Source: Tolypocladium sp. Sup5 PDA-1 (Eukaryota > Ascomycota > Sordariomycetes > Hypocreales > Ophiocordycipitaceae). Taken from it: a stretch of 64,000 nucleotides of DNA. Of the stretch, positions 1 to 11,610 are shown piece by piece. Position numbers and translations under genes: made by a program. How positions within the stretch are numbered: position 1 is the first letter of the stretch; the number at the start of each line of letters is the position of its first letter. A model generated the notes under the pieces. The model made no database searches. It saw only the letters and a list, made by a program, of their open reading frames with translations, and had not been told where the DNA came from. The stretch covers positions 124,001-188,000 of the forward strand of contig JPHH03000039.1 of NCBI GenBank assembly GCA_000750105.3. Reading direction: 5' to 3'.

Positions 1-118
1 CTATCTGTATCGATCCCTGATGCTAGACCTCCTCGGCGCTGACGACTCGTGCAACGCAGCCAGCCAGCTCGAGTGTGCCCAGCCCAATCCTCGTCGTCTT
101 GATTTTTCTTGTTTCCAT

Positions 119-143
119 GCCCTGCCCTGCCCTGCCCTGCCCT
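119..143. repeat. GCCCT pentanucleotide microsatellite
   Basis: Five uninterrupted copies of GCCCT lie in non-coding DNA. Nothing nearby suggests that it is part of a gene. Confidence 0.9.
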
Positions 144-1458
144 CCACTGCCCGCCCAGCCGTGGCATGGTTTTTCGCGCCAACAAACAAGCAAACACGTA
201 AACACGCAAACACAAGGGGGAGAAACGAAGAAAAGGCCTCAGTCGGGGCTTGTCTTCGCTGCCCAGGCACGCCATTGGGCCTCGGTGTTGCGGTGGTGGA
301 AACGTGGATCCAATGTCGTCTGTCCGAGGCGCGTATCGCCTCAGCCGTCGTTCGTCCCATGTTGGCATCCCAAGGCGGAAGGCCAGGCCATATGGTCCCA
401 GCCACCCGTCGCAAAGATACGAATACTTGTACGGAGTATCCGTAGTCCGTAGTCCGTACGCTCCGAGTTGCTGCAACACGCCAGCGCTCGCATGCATCTC
501 GTGCCAGCTCGCTTCGGCGTTTCTTGCCGGCAACGCTGCAGCCTACGAGTACTCCGTACGTCACACCTACAAGTACGTTAATGTCACCGTCTGACATGCA
601 AGGTACCTACAGTACGTGTGCGCTGGCCGTCAGTGCCCGAGCCAAGCGAACACCACGAAAACTCCCGTCTCGCCCCCGCACTTCGGGGCATTGCCCTGGA
701 TCGGGGCAAACCTCGTAGGATTCTTCGACAGAGCCATTGTGCGTCTGGGCACCTTTTGGATGACAGTACTCTGTACGAGTAGTTCGTACGGAGTGCTCCG
801 TCTCCATAATTGGAACAAATATCAAGCCATACTTGGCGATGGCGCGTCCTGTCTCATAGCAAAGCAGCACCAACAAGCCCAGGACCGGCAGCGGCACGCA
901 TGGCCCTTGCCAAGGCACAAGAGCTTGTACTCTCGCCAGGGATGCAGCAGAGAAGAGCTATCAATGGTCCGAAAACGACATCGGTGTCGGGGCCGCGTCA
1001 ACGATGCTGAGCCTCACCAATTGGCCCGGCCTCCCGTGCGTTCCCAGACCCTTGCAAGATCTGTGCTCTCGGCGTCGGGTGCCGATGGGCGACAGGGAGA
1101 ACGCTGAGGGTGTTGGCTGGCGAGTGGCTCCCTGCTGAGGAACCCTGGCTATCACAACGCACGTTCCCGCCCCGGATCGTCGTCGAGGCTCCGTGGCCAT
1201 GGGTGGCAGCGGGAGTAATTTCGTTCCAGCGTGTTGGTTTCACACGATGCCTGCTAGTAAGACTCGATCGGAACAGCGGCAGCTCCTTGGCGCGCCCAAG
1301 TCGCGGAGCAAGCAATGCCAGCTGCTCGTGATGGAGCAGACAGGCAGCTGCGTTGAAGCAAAAACGACCAGGTTGTGGCTGTGAAGCTCGACGGGAACGG
1401 CTCACATGCCGCCCCACGGTTGCAAGGTATGCAAGTTACTCGTATGTACTTTAGGATC

Positions 1459-1475
1459 GGACTACGGAGTAGTCC
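1459..1475. repeat. Perfect inverted repeat built from the dispersed TACGGAGTA motif
   Basis: GGACTAC and GTAGTCC form perfect 7-bp arms around a 3-base centre (GGA). This is the most symmetric form of the short motif scattered through the intergenic DNA of the window. Confidence 0.75.
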
Positions 1476-3373
1476 GTACTCAAAGTTACCTATTACAAAG
1501 TTGCTCGCCACAACATCAAAAGTCCCTGACCCATGGCTGGGAGATGATGCTTATCGCACCAGGTGTCGTGGCTGGCCAATGCGCCACGTGCGGGCTATTG
1601 GTGACAGAGAGGTGACGGCAGCCGTTTGACTGCGTTACTTACCAAAGTTACCAGTATCTGGCGGCCAGGTTCGTCGATGGGACTCTGGACATGACTTCGT
1701 TGACCGAGACAGCTGGGGCCCTGCTTGTTAAATGCCTCCACGCTGTCGTGCAAGGCGGGTACAAGAGCAGTTGGTACGAATACATTCTCCTGCAATTGAG
1801 TGCGGGGTGCATAGTTATCCGGGCTCGCAGTTGAGACTGGACCAACACTGAGCCTGGCATGTCTTATCCCGTCGTCGAACTCGATGTTCTGATGCAAGGA
1901 ATTCAGCACGCGAGGTACCCGTCCCCTATCGTAAATTCTCCGTTAGCTCGTCCGTCAGCTCGTCCGTCTTGCTTCAAGTCCAGACTCCTCCCGTTTTCGG
2001 CAACAGCCACTACCCTCAACGTCGGCCACCGGCGCGGCACTAATAACAACTGGTATCCTCGGCTGGGATGCCTTCTCGGGGTGATGCACTCCCAGGCTTC
2101 GGGCTTCGTATCTAACGCTTGCATGCCGCAACTTCCGCCGTGGCCCATACTGCCCGAATCTGGATCCTGAAATGCGAAGTAGCCATTGGTCTCGACGCAG
2201 AGCCATTGGCTACCTTATTCGAATTCTGACCCTCCCTGATGTCTTAAGGCAGCCTGCCCAGCGGGCAGCGGCCAAGTCGACGGCCAATTCAGCGACTGCC
2301 ACGGCAAGCCACGTTGATCCGGACCACGACCGCCTTAACGCGTTTGATTGGGCCATTTCGATCGAGGCCGCCGACCCAGCAGCTTGTATTATGTTGCGGA
2401 CTAACGCAGCTTGCATCGCAGCTTGCCCGGCGGTCAATTCGACGGCAATTTAATTGCGACCCGGTAGCGTGCCCGGCAGGCAAGAACGTGCCGAATGGCG
2501 CTCACATGGAGGTTAAAGGCACCTGGGTCGTCGTCACGTCCAGACTCCAAGTAGTCCGTACCTGCTGCCTGTTGCCTGCTGCTGACGGCGAGGGAAGGCG
2601 CATTGTATGGCGGCTCTTTATGCTGCCAATTCGTGGCCGACTGGAGCTGGACAGCTGCAAAGTTGCTTTTGCTCAGCTCGCCAACGTCACCGCCTTTGCT
2701 GCACGGAGAGTCGACGACAGCATCACCCTAGCAACTCCAACAGCTTCGACATGTCCGAATCACAATCTGTTTGCGACGCTCGAGAGTGACATGAAGTTCG
2801 GGATCCCATGGGCGGCCATACCAGCCATACCAGCGAAACTACCGACTACTAATAACTGGCAAACTTGCAGTGCCGCGGCGCACCTTAACGGCGCCAGGAT
2901 GGATCAACGGCTAGAGGAGCCGCGTGCAACATGGCATCTTCAGCGTCAAGTTGTCAGCGGGTAATGGAACCCACCGAGGTCCGCTTGCTGCCCGCATGAT
3001 GGGCAGCAACGAACCTATCAGCATGCGCGCCAAAGAGAACAAGCTCGCCAAGCTTGGGGCTGAAGATTGAAGCCCCGCGCAAAGAGGAATGATGCCCACG
3101 AGGGCCGGGGTATTAATGGCCCGGTTCACTGCCACTCTTACGGCTGTCGCGCATCCCCAGGCGTCTCAACGACATGGGTTTGCTGTTATTTGGCCATCGT
3201 CGTCGCAAGATTGCGCACATGTGACGGGCGCCTTGCAACAACTGACCGTCGCTTCGGTATCCTGGCTTGCGCGAAACCTGCCTCTCTCACTTCGCAGCTC
3301 GCAACACCAGCCGGATGCGTGTGGGAACCAAGCTCACAATCGCCAGACATCACATCACGACTGCGCAATCGCC

Positions 3374-4994
3374 ATGGACATGCAGCAGTTTTCGCCGGGC
3401 ATGCTGTCCTACCCGGAGCCCCCAGAGTTCGACTATTCCTCGTTTCTGCAGAGCGAGGACATCCCCTTTCACGACCCGTCCAATGGCCACTCGGCGGGTG
3501 CCCTGTCAGAGGATTCATCCGGCAAGTTGACGCCGCCCAGCTCGGACAACAGGAGCACGGCGAGCGGCACCATCGATTCTGTTGTCCGCCGACAGGCAAC
3601 ACAGAAGCAGAGGTTGGAGAGGCGGGGCCACACCAAGAGCCGCCGGGGATGTTACAACTGCAAGAGGAGGCGTATCAAGGTATGCCTTGACTTGCTTTCC
3701 AAAGGCCAGACTCAATCGCTGACCGTCGCGTAGTGCCAAGAAACTCGTCCGGCGTGTGGCCACTGCGTCAAGACTGGCCTCAAATGCGAATATCCCTCCA
3801 TGCCTCAAATCACCCACCAGGTATGTTTTCCGCCAGCTTACGAGAACCACTTCTACACGGCGCAAACCGCCGCTAACCTGCCTTGCGTAGCCTCACCATC
3901 AGATTCCCCTTTTCAGCTTGCAAGACATGCGCTTCTTTCAGCACTTCCTCACCCAGTGTTATCCGCACCATCCGCTAAAGCAGGAGGATATTTGGACCCA
4001 CGAGATCCCCTGCATCGCGCACAATGTACGCCATGGACACAACTGCTCCTCTCTGTATCTAGGCCGATGTCGCTGACTTGCCTAGCACGAGTTCCTGATG
4101 CATGCCATTTTGGGGTTTGCTGCGTCGGAACTCACTCACACCGACAGCAGTCTGGTGACGGCGGCCATGAACCACCGCATCAAGGCCATCAGGGCCATCA
4201 AGAAGCGGCTTACGGAAGTTTCGAGAACCGAGACGACGTACGAGGAGGCGAATGCGCTGGTGGCGACGTGCTTTGCCCTGACCTTCCAGTCGGTCAGCCT
4301 CGACGATGGGCTGGCAGAGTACATGACTTTTATACGCGGCATCCTCATTATCGGGATGCAGATGATGTTCAAGGGCATCAAACCCGTCTTCCATACCCTG
4401 TTTGAGGACCGCCAGAATGAGCTGGTGGCGCCCTTGATGCAAGACCTTCCGTTGATCCAGAGGGGATGGGCAGACGCCGCAGTGGAGGCTATATCGAATC
4501 TACGGCCGCTCTGCGTGGATGCAGTGGAAGTGCAATACCACGAACAGCTTCTTGGAATTGCCGAGAAGCTGTATACCAGCTCCTTCGACGGTGAGTCGTG
4601 TGGCCGCTTACGGGTTTTCTGAAGTACCTATCCAGGGGCTAACGGCGGCGGACTGCTAGCTTACAAGGCCAACTCGAGGGAATATGCCTGGTGGATGATG
4701 CTGCCCCACGCCTCGTTCCAGGAGCTCATCAACCTCAACCGGCAGACGATCATCCTGCTGCACACGCATTGGATCGCCCTAGCACAGATCATGTCGTTCA
4801 TTACCGAGAGAGAATATGACCTCAGGGAGAAGCAGCCTCAACAAGAGGATAACAATATGGACCCTGGCTTCATCAGATGGCTAAAGTACCTTAATGCACG
4901 CGTTGACTACGAACACCAGATATACAACCAGTGGCCAATGTGGGTGGATGAGCAGCTGGACCAAGACATGACGTTCTTTGGGAAGCGCAGGTAG
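3374..4994 (+). CDS. Zn2Cys6 transcription factor, UPC2-like
   Basis: A nuclear, sequence-specific transcription regulator of the fungal binuclear zinc cluster family. I read five exons: 3374-3679, 3734-3820, 3891-4025, 4086-4590 and 4660-4994, giving 455 residues. The ATG at 3374 sits in a good context (gccATGg) and begins a Met-Asp-Met-Gln start; the open frame runs further upstream, but that part is not protein-like. The zinc cluster has cysteines at about 93, 96, 103, 110, 113 and 120 (C-x2-C-x6-C-x6-C-x2-C-x6-C), with the basic stretch KRRRIK after the second cysteine. The first intron falls exactly before the third cysteine. A short N-terminal acidic, Ser/Pro-rich part and a C-terminal alpha-helical part of about 330 residues fit the UPC2/sterol-uptake-control subgroup. 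Binding target and regulated pathway are not shown by the sequence; sterol control is family knowledge only. Neighbours give no pathway hint. Confidence 0.9.
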
Positions 4995-6078
4995 CCACGC
5001 GTGATGGGTATCTGGAAGAGACGGATGACGGGAACCCGGACTATACCAATTGATTAAGTTGGGCTCCGGGACACTTGAAGTGCCTTTGTAGTGTACATTA
5101 CTCCTCTGTTACCCTTTTATAGGGTGGCCAGCGTCAGGTGGGATAGACAGGGGCGATGTCGATGGTGAAGATGGCCCCGATTTCCGAATGATAGATACAA
5201 CATGTTGAAGAGCCCAACAGTTATTCGATAATGCATAGCCACAGCCACGCGCCAACATCGACTTGCTCCTCGTTACCACGACGAATACGCAGCCCGAGGC
5301 CTCCTCCGACGGATAAGCTTGGCCGTCTCCGTCTCGCAATTGCCAGCCAGGGGAGCCGGCAGAAGCATTTTGGCCATGACCATCCAGCATCAACCAGTGT
5401 CAGGGCAGCACAGCCACCTTCCAGAACATCTGCCTTGCGATTCAGTTCACGGCAGCACCGTCTGACATCACAACCGTCTCGTGCCCCAGCCCCAAGGGCG
5501 GATCCCCCTCCTCCGCCTCTCGGCGCGAGCCCTGATTGGCCGCGCTGCAAGACCTCGCTGCTCTCGCATCAGTCGTATTCAGCGTATCGAACGGCTCGAA
5601 CCCACCACAACCCTTAGCGCTGGAGCGTCCGGCCCAATCAGCGGTGGGATGTGCCAGCTGGTGGTGGCGGTACAGCCATGCGCCGGGAGCCGTATTTCGC
5701 GTTGGCGAATCGTGGAGCCGGCGTTACAGCTACTAGCCGACTACGAGTAGCCCGTAGTCCGCTGCAGATGTCGAAACCGATACAGACGAGATGAAGGTTG
5801 ACGGGTATATATGGGCGTCGCGGACAGGCGTTTTGGGTATTGGGTTTCTTTCTAGAATGCAAGACAAAAACGACAAAGGCTCGATTTGTGAGAACAATAT
5901 CAAGATCATCCTCCCTCTGCTTGACCAACGGTATACAAGCCGAGAGACACATTCATCACTTCACTTATCACTTCACTTACACCAAAGACGATTCAGTCGT
6001 GTATAAGACGACAGGGCTGGGCTGAGATACGCAACATCGAACTCGACCAACACCAACTACAGCAAAGGCTCGACCACC
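4995..6078. promoter_or_regulatory. Intergenic region and promoter of the 6079 gene
   Basis: No gene is supported here. Two TATA-like sequences precede the 6079 gene: TATATAT at 5806-5812 and TATAAGA at 6002-6008. The second is 77 bp from the ATG, so it could lie inside the leader. A TACTCCGTA-type cluster lies at about 5736-5760. Confidence 0.4.
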
Positions 6079-7029
6079 ATGACGAGCGTTCAGGCCCACG
6101 TCGAGACAAAGAACTCGCTCCTCTTGCGGCCCTCATCCCGCCGCTCGTCGCTCCCTCCCGAGTACGACGACGCCGACGCCGAGTACGTCGAGCTCAGGGG
6201 CCTGGCACCCTCCGCAAACACGTCCGCCGAGTCTCTGCCCCAGTACGAGGCCGTCGTTGCCGGACCCGAAGCATCATCGTCATCGTCGTCATCGTCGGCC
6301 GCCGCCGCAACCGCAGGCCTCCACGCCACACACGTCTTCCAGATCGAGACGCACGGCCACCCGCTCATCGCGCTGCCCATCCCGCCCAAGCCGCTTCCAA
6401 TCCCCGTCTACAGCGTCCTGCCGACGGGTGAGGTCGGGCCGCTGGCCTACGAGTCCCTGCGCGAGACGCGCCGCTCCGGCAACTGCGTCCTCGTCCGCGC
6501 GGGAGACGACCTGGCCGAGTCGCCCCTCTGCAGCACCACGTACCGCTTCGGGCCGAACCGCCCGCCCAAGGTGCAGCTGACGGGCGAGGTCGCCTGCGAG
6601 GAGGCCTTTGAGGTGCACAGCAAGGGCTGCCACACGCGCGCGCAGAACATCCGCACGCGCCTCGGCACCTTCCAGTGGCGGTACGCCAGCCGCGCCGAGC
6701 GCAAGGTCATCGGCACCAACAGCCTCGTCGTCCTCGACGTCGTCACGACGGTGGCGCTCGCGGGCGGCAAGCAGGAGGAGCGGCGGCGGCGGGTGGCCCA
6801 GCTAGTGCGCAACGAGGAGCTCCGGAGCGAGGGCACGCGTGGCAGCACGGCCGGCAACGGCGGCCGGCTGATGATGGATCTGAGGGACTGGGCGGACACC
6901 AAGGGCGAGGTGCAGCAGATGGAGGTGTTTGTCATTGCGAGCTGCATCACCATGCTGAAGAAGGAGGTTGACAGGCGGAGGATGCACCAGATGATCGTAA
7001 TCGCGGCTGCCGCATCCGGCGGCCCATAG
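6079..7029 (+). CDS. Unrecognised fungal protein, 316 residues, single exon
   Basis: I do not recognise this protein. It is an uninterrupted frame of 316 residues with strong GC3 bias and an ATG preceded by accaccATG, so it is very likely a real gene. The first 60 residues are polar, with SSRRSSLPPEYDD and a second PQYE motif, which resemble PPxY/PxY-type adaptor motifs. A Ser run followed by an Ala run covers about residues 72-83. From about residue 88 to 300 the chain looks like a mostly beta, single-domain fold (HVFQIETHG; PKVQLTGEV; GTFQWRYASRAERKV), followed by the hydrophobic helix VFVIASCITMLKKEVDRRR. There is no signal peptide or clear membrane segment. The pattern recalls small beta-barrel domains of the tubby/LURP-one type, but this is a guess from residue pattern. 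It is convergent with the LtrA gene, with 266 bp between the stops. Confidence 0.8.
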   Translation: MTSVQAHVETKNSLLLRPSSRRSSLPPEYDDADAEYVELRGLAPSANTSAESLPQYEAVVAGPEASSSSSSSSAAAATAGLHATHVFQIETHGHPLIALPIPPKPLPIPVYSVLPTGEVGPLAYESLRETRRSGNCVLVRAGDDLAESPLCSTTYRFGPNRPPKVQLTGEVACEEAFEVHSKGCHTRAQNIRTRLGTFQWRYASRAERKVIGTNSLVVLDVVTTVALAGGKQEERRRRVAQLVRNEELRSEGTRGSTAGNGGRLMMDLRDWADTKGEVQQMEVFVIASCITMLKKEVDRRRMHQMIVIAAAASGGP

Positions 7030-7295
7030 CGGAGAGAGACGGGCTGGGTGCGATGTGTGGCGGCGAGGGAACGTGAGACGACAATAACGAATCTGTATAC
7101 CTGGGTATGGGATGGTCTTTGAGCAATGTCCTCTGTCTTAGCATATAGATCAAATCAAATGTTTTGTCGCATGAAGAACATACCAGATTTCCACGACTTT
7201 CCAGGCTTCTACAGAGTGGGTTTTGAGACCAGAATAGCCAGGTCAACGGGGGGGGGATGAAGAAGAGCAATGCAACAGGGCTCTCGTCTTGGCCC

Positions 7296-9384
7296 CTATC
7301 TTGCTGTCATCTCCCCCTTGCCCAGTTCCACGACGTCCGCGCTTCGCCTGCCCGGATTCTCCGGCGATGGGTCCTTTTGGATATCCTTCTTGCAGCACCT
7401 CGCGTAATAACGCACGCAACACCCCTGCTTCTCCCCGATGAACGGGTCGTCCTTGCATGACTTGCCCCACAGCTCGACGATGAGGACCCACGCCGACAAC
7501 CCGAGCGTGATGGAGATGAGATCCAGCGATCGCAAAGAGTGGGCCATCGGCAGGAAGAACATGACTATGCAAGCGGCGAGGCGGTTTGCCAACCTGTACC
7601 GTTTGGCCCAGCGGAGCGTCGCAGGTACTCGGTGGTCGTGGCTCAACCCGATGGCGCCCATGGACAGCAGGGCGATGGCCAAGCCCTGGCAGTAGAAGAA
7701 GCGAACTCCACTGCTAAAGTGCGGATCAGAGCGGCTCGAATAAGGCTCCGCGAGCTGCTCCGGGTTAGTATTTGGAACGTCCGTGGCAAGCACCAAGGTC
7801 GACAGCGCCGACGAGGCGACAATGTAGCCCATGACAAACGGCAGATGGGCAAATTGCCACAAGGAAGCTTGGGCTCGTTAGTACAGAACCCGTAGTCGGC
7901 CTGGGTAGTTTCTTGCCAGTGTGAGCAGAGCGACGGATCGCGTGCAGGTTGATGTTCCTGGCATCAACGTCGAAGTATATCCAGTTAAAGATAAAGGCCT
8001 GGACCAGTCCCAGGACAGCCTTTCCTAGAAACGCATTGACATTGTAGCCGCCAGCGCTTTGGAACAGAATGCCCACCACGGAGTATCCCAGCACGAGAGA
8101 GACAAAGGCGTTCATCCTCTCCACCCTGTGCTCGATATTCATTGCCGGGTAAAACTCGAAGAAGCGATTGAGCGCCTTGCCCAGTTTAGAGCTGTCGCCG
8201 ACCCTGCGGCCGTATTGAAACAGGCCAATGGAAAACATTTGCCCCCACATGTCGAGGAAAAGTGCCGGCCAGATGAATCCGAGACGCCCCGGCATCTCAA
8301 CGTGGATGCTGGCGATCCAGAGAGCCGACGGGACCAGGATGTTGATGACGGAGCATATCATGACGCCCCTGACCATGGGCAGCGTAAATGCCGTCATGGC
8401 AAAGTGCAAGGCGGCAAAGAGCCGCGCCGCGAGATAGAACGATACGAGCTGCAGGTACGTGTTGTTGCCGGGGTCGTCATTGAAGCTGTTGTTCATGTTT
8501 GTGGTGAAGCTGCGCCAGTCAGCGATGGCAAACCCTTCACGAGTGGCCAGACGGATACGCACGCTAAAAGGAGGGCAATCTCGAACAGAATCTCTAGTCT
8601 GGTCAGGACGTCGTCCGACTCAAACCAGCCGAGGGTCAAGGTGATGTCTGTCCAGATCTTCCATGACATGATGAAGGTCACGACGAATCGGAGGAGCTCG
8701 TGACCATCGGCATCCTCTGACATGTGCTCGCCATTGGTATGAATAATGCCAACTGCTCAATGTCAGACACCAATCCAAGACAAACAGAGACCCCCTGCTG
8801 GTAAACTGACCATAAAGAAGGTCGAAGAAGAGCTCAATCGCCATGATCTCGGTCTGCTCCGACGCTCGCCAAAGCAGCCCACGGTGGTACCACTGCTTGA
8901 CGACGGGCTTCTTGAACAGTTTAATCGTCTCTGCTGACCGCGGGTCGCCCGGGCCGTCCTTGTCAGAGACGGACGCCCTCGAGGACGCAGCTCCGTCGCC
9001 CTCATCGTCGTAGGTGCGCAGCTCGGCAGTGTAGCCAAACTTGCCGAAATTGCCACTCAACCCAGACGCCTGGTTTGACAAACGCTCTAGCTCTGACGTG
9101 GCCGAGTTCAGCTGCTGCTGGACATCCTCCCACTCGTCAAAGGCCGGTCCGTGGCGATGGCGCAGCTCTGCCCGCCGGCTCTCATGGTGATCGCGTGTCT
9201 GGCGGAGATAGTTGGCGTGCTCGGAGGAGCCGTGCACGACAACCTCGACCTGAACCTCGTCACGGTTGCCATGCTTTTGTCGGAGCGTGCTGAGGTCCTC
9301 GGGCAATGCGACAATGACCTTCTTGCCGTCTGGCAAGGTGAACCCTTGCGGGCGCCGCCGCCTCCCCGAGGGAGTTGTGGACAT
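7296..9384 (-). CDS. Low-temperature-requirement A (LtrA) family membrane protein
   Basis: An integral membrane protein of the LtrA family, known from bacteria and widespread in filamentous fungi; its molecular function is not established. Four exons fit: 8811-9384, 8563-8752, 7935-8509 and 7868/7867 down to 7296, with introns at 8753-8810, 8510-8562 and about 7868-7934 (a nearby alternative acceptor shifts the last junction by two codons). The sum, 1911 bases, gives about 636 residues. The first 170 residues are soluble and charged. The family hallmark EIMAIELFFDLLY follows at about residues 180-192, then HxxxF-type helices FVVTFIMSWKIW, and many further hydrophobic helices, including ILFEIALLLA, FIWPALFLDMWG and WQFAHLPFVMGYIVA. 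The tail (about 45 residues) is Cys- and Lys-rich. Fungal homologues are often annotated only as LtrA-domain proteins. There is no sign of recent transfer: it has introns and the same codon bias as its neighbours. Confidence 0.88.
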
Positions 9385-10586
9385 GATTCAAGCTCAAAGA
9401 CTGAAAGAAATGGCTCCGATTACTTTCATCGCCACAAGTGCTGCATGCTACCGTTGCAGTGCCTTGGCTTGGAAACAAAGTCCGTGACGGATAGCGTCCA
9501 TGTCTCACTCACTTCTGCTCTTCGAAGTTCCAGGCGAAGTTGAATCAGCCCGAGCACGTGACGTGAACGTGGTGTTACCTCGAAAGCAACCACAACAATC
9601 ACGAGCACACGCAGCGGCAGCAACAAATTTAATTGTGTTTAGACGGGTAGCAGCGTGATATCATGGCAGTCAAACAGCCAGCGACTTTTGTCCTCTGTGG
9701 TCACGTCTCAAACTGTTGCCTGCCGAGCTCTCGGTGGTGGCATCCAGCGAGACAACGAAGACTATGATATTGATGGCCAGAAAGGCGAGAAAGAAGGCGA
9801 GCGGCTTCTCTTTCGTAACCGGCGCAACGATTGCATCGCCTCCTGGCTCGCGCTCGCGCTTGACATCTTGTCCGGGAGTCTCAACGCCTACAAAGCCGTC
9901 GTAGGCTGGTTTTGGTCGTGTCGGGGTAGGCAGATTTGTGAGCATTTACACTTTCAACGGTTTTCGATTGAGGCCGTCCTGTGCAACCATACGGGCCAGC
10001 AAGGGCACAAAGGGGATTCCGTGCTCCGACTCCGGGCTCCGGAGTCTGGTCAGGCACTCGCTGAGATCAAGGTAAGAGTGGACAGCACTCATGCGGGTTC
10101 TTCCAACGAAGTGATCGGTGTTCGCGGCCGCAGCCAAGTGCCGCGAATTTTAACGCTTCCACTCCATCTCTGCCGATGTGTCCGAGCCCAGCTACGCCGC
10201 TCGGGTCATGGCCGAGGCCGTGGTCTTGAACGACGGACACTTGCTCGACACTATCTGGTGCTTGGCCGGAATATGGCACCGATGCTGTGGACCGAGGCTG
10301 TCACTGGCAAGTGCTGTTGAGTACGCGGGGGGCCATTGTACTGTTTCGTTCCCTGTGTTGCATAAGTCAACGGCATCGTACCTTATGTGGTACTCCGTAA
10401 CGTAGGTTGAGACCGTTGAGATACCCTGGCTTGCGTGGACCTGAGTCGAGACAGTGATCACGTGATGAAGTCTGTTGCTGCCTCAGGCCCCCGGCTCCTC
10501 CCGACCAGTAATCAATTCTAGCAAAGACTCGGTCGGCACCTTCGACACCCATCACCATCCCCGTCAAACCGTCCAATTCCGCCAAA
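9385..10586. other. Divergent intergenic region, no gene seen
   Basis: This separates the LtrA start (reading left) from the ATP synthase epsilon start (reading right) and should hold both promoters. Frames such as 9655-10320 on the plus strand are not protein-like. A TACTCCGTA copy occurs at about 10390. No clear TATA or other named site was found close to either start. Confidence 0.4.
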
Positions 10587-10975
10587 ATGACTGCTGCGTG
10601 GAAAGCCGCTGGCTTGACGTACGTCAATTGATTCCTCCCCGATACCGTGACCGCCAGGCGCCTTTTCCGGGCTGCCAACGAGCTCGAAGAGACCCGAGGA
10701 GCTGACAAGACATGCGCAACAGTTACAACCGCTACCTGGCCATCGCGGCCCGCGCTGTCCGCCGAAGCCTGAAGGAGGACAAGAGAATCGCCGCCGAGCG
10801 CCGCGGTGAGATGGATCTGCGCTTTGCGAAGTGGCAGGTATGTTCCAGCACCGGCTGATGGTTCCGACGTGGAGGCTGGACTGACGCTTTAATACCTCAA
10901 CAGAACGGCAAGCAAGGCGAAGTCAAGGACCTTGCCAGCGCCAACTCTGCCGCCATGGCCGAGCAGGCCTCTTAA
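10587..10975 (+). CDS. ATP15: ATP synthase subunit epsilon, mitochondrial F1
   Basis: The epsilon subunit of the F1 central stalk of mitochondrial ATP synthase, which packs against the gamma and delta subunits in the matrix. Three exons were read: 10587-10618, 10723-10837 and 10904-10975, giving 72 residues, close to the usual 60-75. The family signature is clear: an N-terminal MTAAWKAAGLTYNRY, in which the Trp and the Tyr-x-x-Tyr segment are typical, followed by the basic helix AARAVRRSLKED and then RFAKW. The gene was missed as a single frame because exon 1 is only 32 bases. Eukaryotic epsilon subunits lack a cleaved presequence, which fits the short N-terminus. It stands alone, with no other ATP synthase gene in the window. 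Confidence 0.93.
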
Positions 10976-11610
10976 ACGACGATGAGAACAAGGAGTGCAA
11001 GACCTGAAGAGGACGACTGCGAAGGATCTGCATTGGAAGCAATGGGACAAGCACGACGGGGCCGGAGAACCCGGTCGCGTGCAGCCGGTGCACGTGTATC
11101 ATAGACGATTGCTACAATACACCAATCTGCCATGGAAATGCCGCGCACGAGTCGTGATCTTGCTGGGTTCTGGACCCTGGTGAAGCGCTGTGATGCGGCG
11201 ACCGTCGGAAGCCGTGGTCTTGGTAGCGTGACACCACGGAGAGCTCTCGGAGAGCGCCGTAGGACAACCACCATCATGACCGAGATGCACTGAACTGGTA
11301 CCGTCGGGCTCAAAAAATACCCAACCGAGCACATATGCGACGACTGTGGTGTGCTTGTATACTTCTCCGTAGAAATACCTGCAATGCGACGTCCAGGTGC
11401 CGAGGGTCGATGAGCCAGACTGTCGGGTGCCACCACTTATTAAGGTAGCTAGCTGTCTTGCACTGGCGCCGAGGCCAGCACGACCGTCACCTTTTTTGGA
11501 ACCTGCACGCATTGCGGCATCACCCGACCAGCAGCCCCAACATCTGGCACCCGCTCACAGCAGCAGCAGATACAACCCGATGCCGGAACTATAGTTCTCC
11601 TGCAACCGAC
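10976..11610. other. Intergenic region before the Mak10 gene
   Basis: No gene is supported. It contains the 3' end of the ATP synthase epsilon gene and the promoter of the Mak10 gene. CAG-rich sequence lies at about 11560-11572, just before the Mak10 start. Confidence 0.4.

Larger units (their letters stand above)
1..3373. other. Long non-coding stretch, no supported gene
   Basis: No open frame here has a recognisable domain or a believable exon chain. The longest frames, such as 2314-2964 on the plus strand (216 residues), are low-complexity in character and not recognised. The stretch holds a GCCCT microsatellite at 119-143, several copies of a TACTCCGTA-type motif (near 431, 549, 768, 1462 and 2549) and a 7-bp inverted repeat at 1459-1475. 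The last few hundred bases before 3374 would carry the promoter of the downstream regulator. A fast-evolving or orphan gene cannot be excluded without transcripts. Confidence 0.5.

Noticed and set aside
2314..2964. 216-codon plus-strand open frame
   Set aside because: No domain, no convincing start context, and lower GC3 bias than the true genes; long open frames arise by chance in this GC-rich DNA.
6090..6953. Antisense frames inside the 6079 gene
   Set aside because: They mirror the GC3-rich sense frame; the sense frame has the full-length ORF and a good start.
7868..7934. Bacterial origin by recent transfer for the LtrA gene
   Set aside because: The gene has three spliceosomal introns and the same base and codon bias as its neighbours, so there is no sign of recent transfer.
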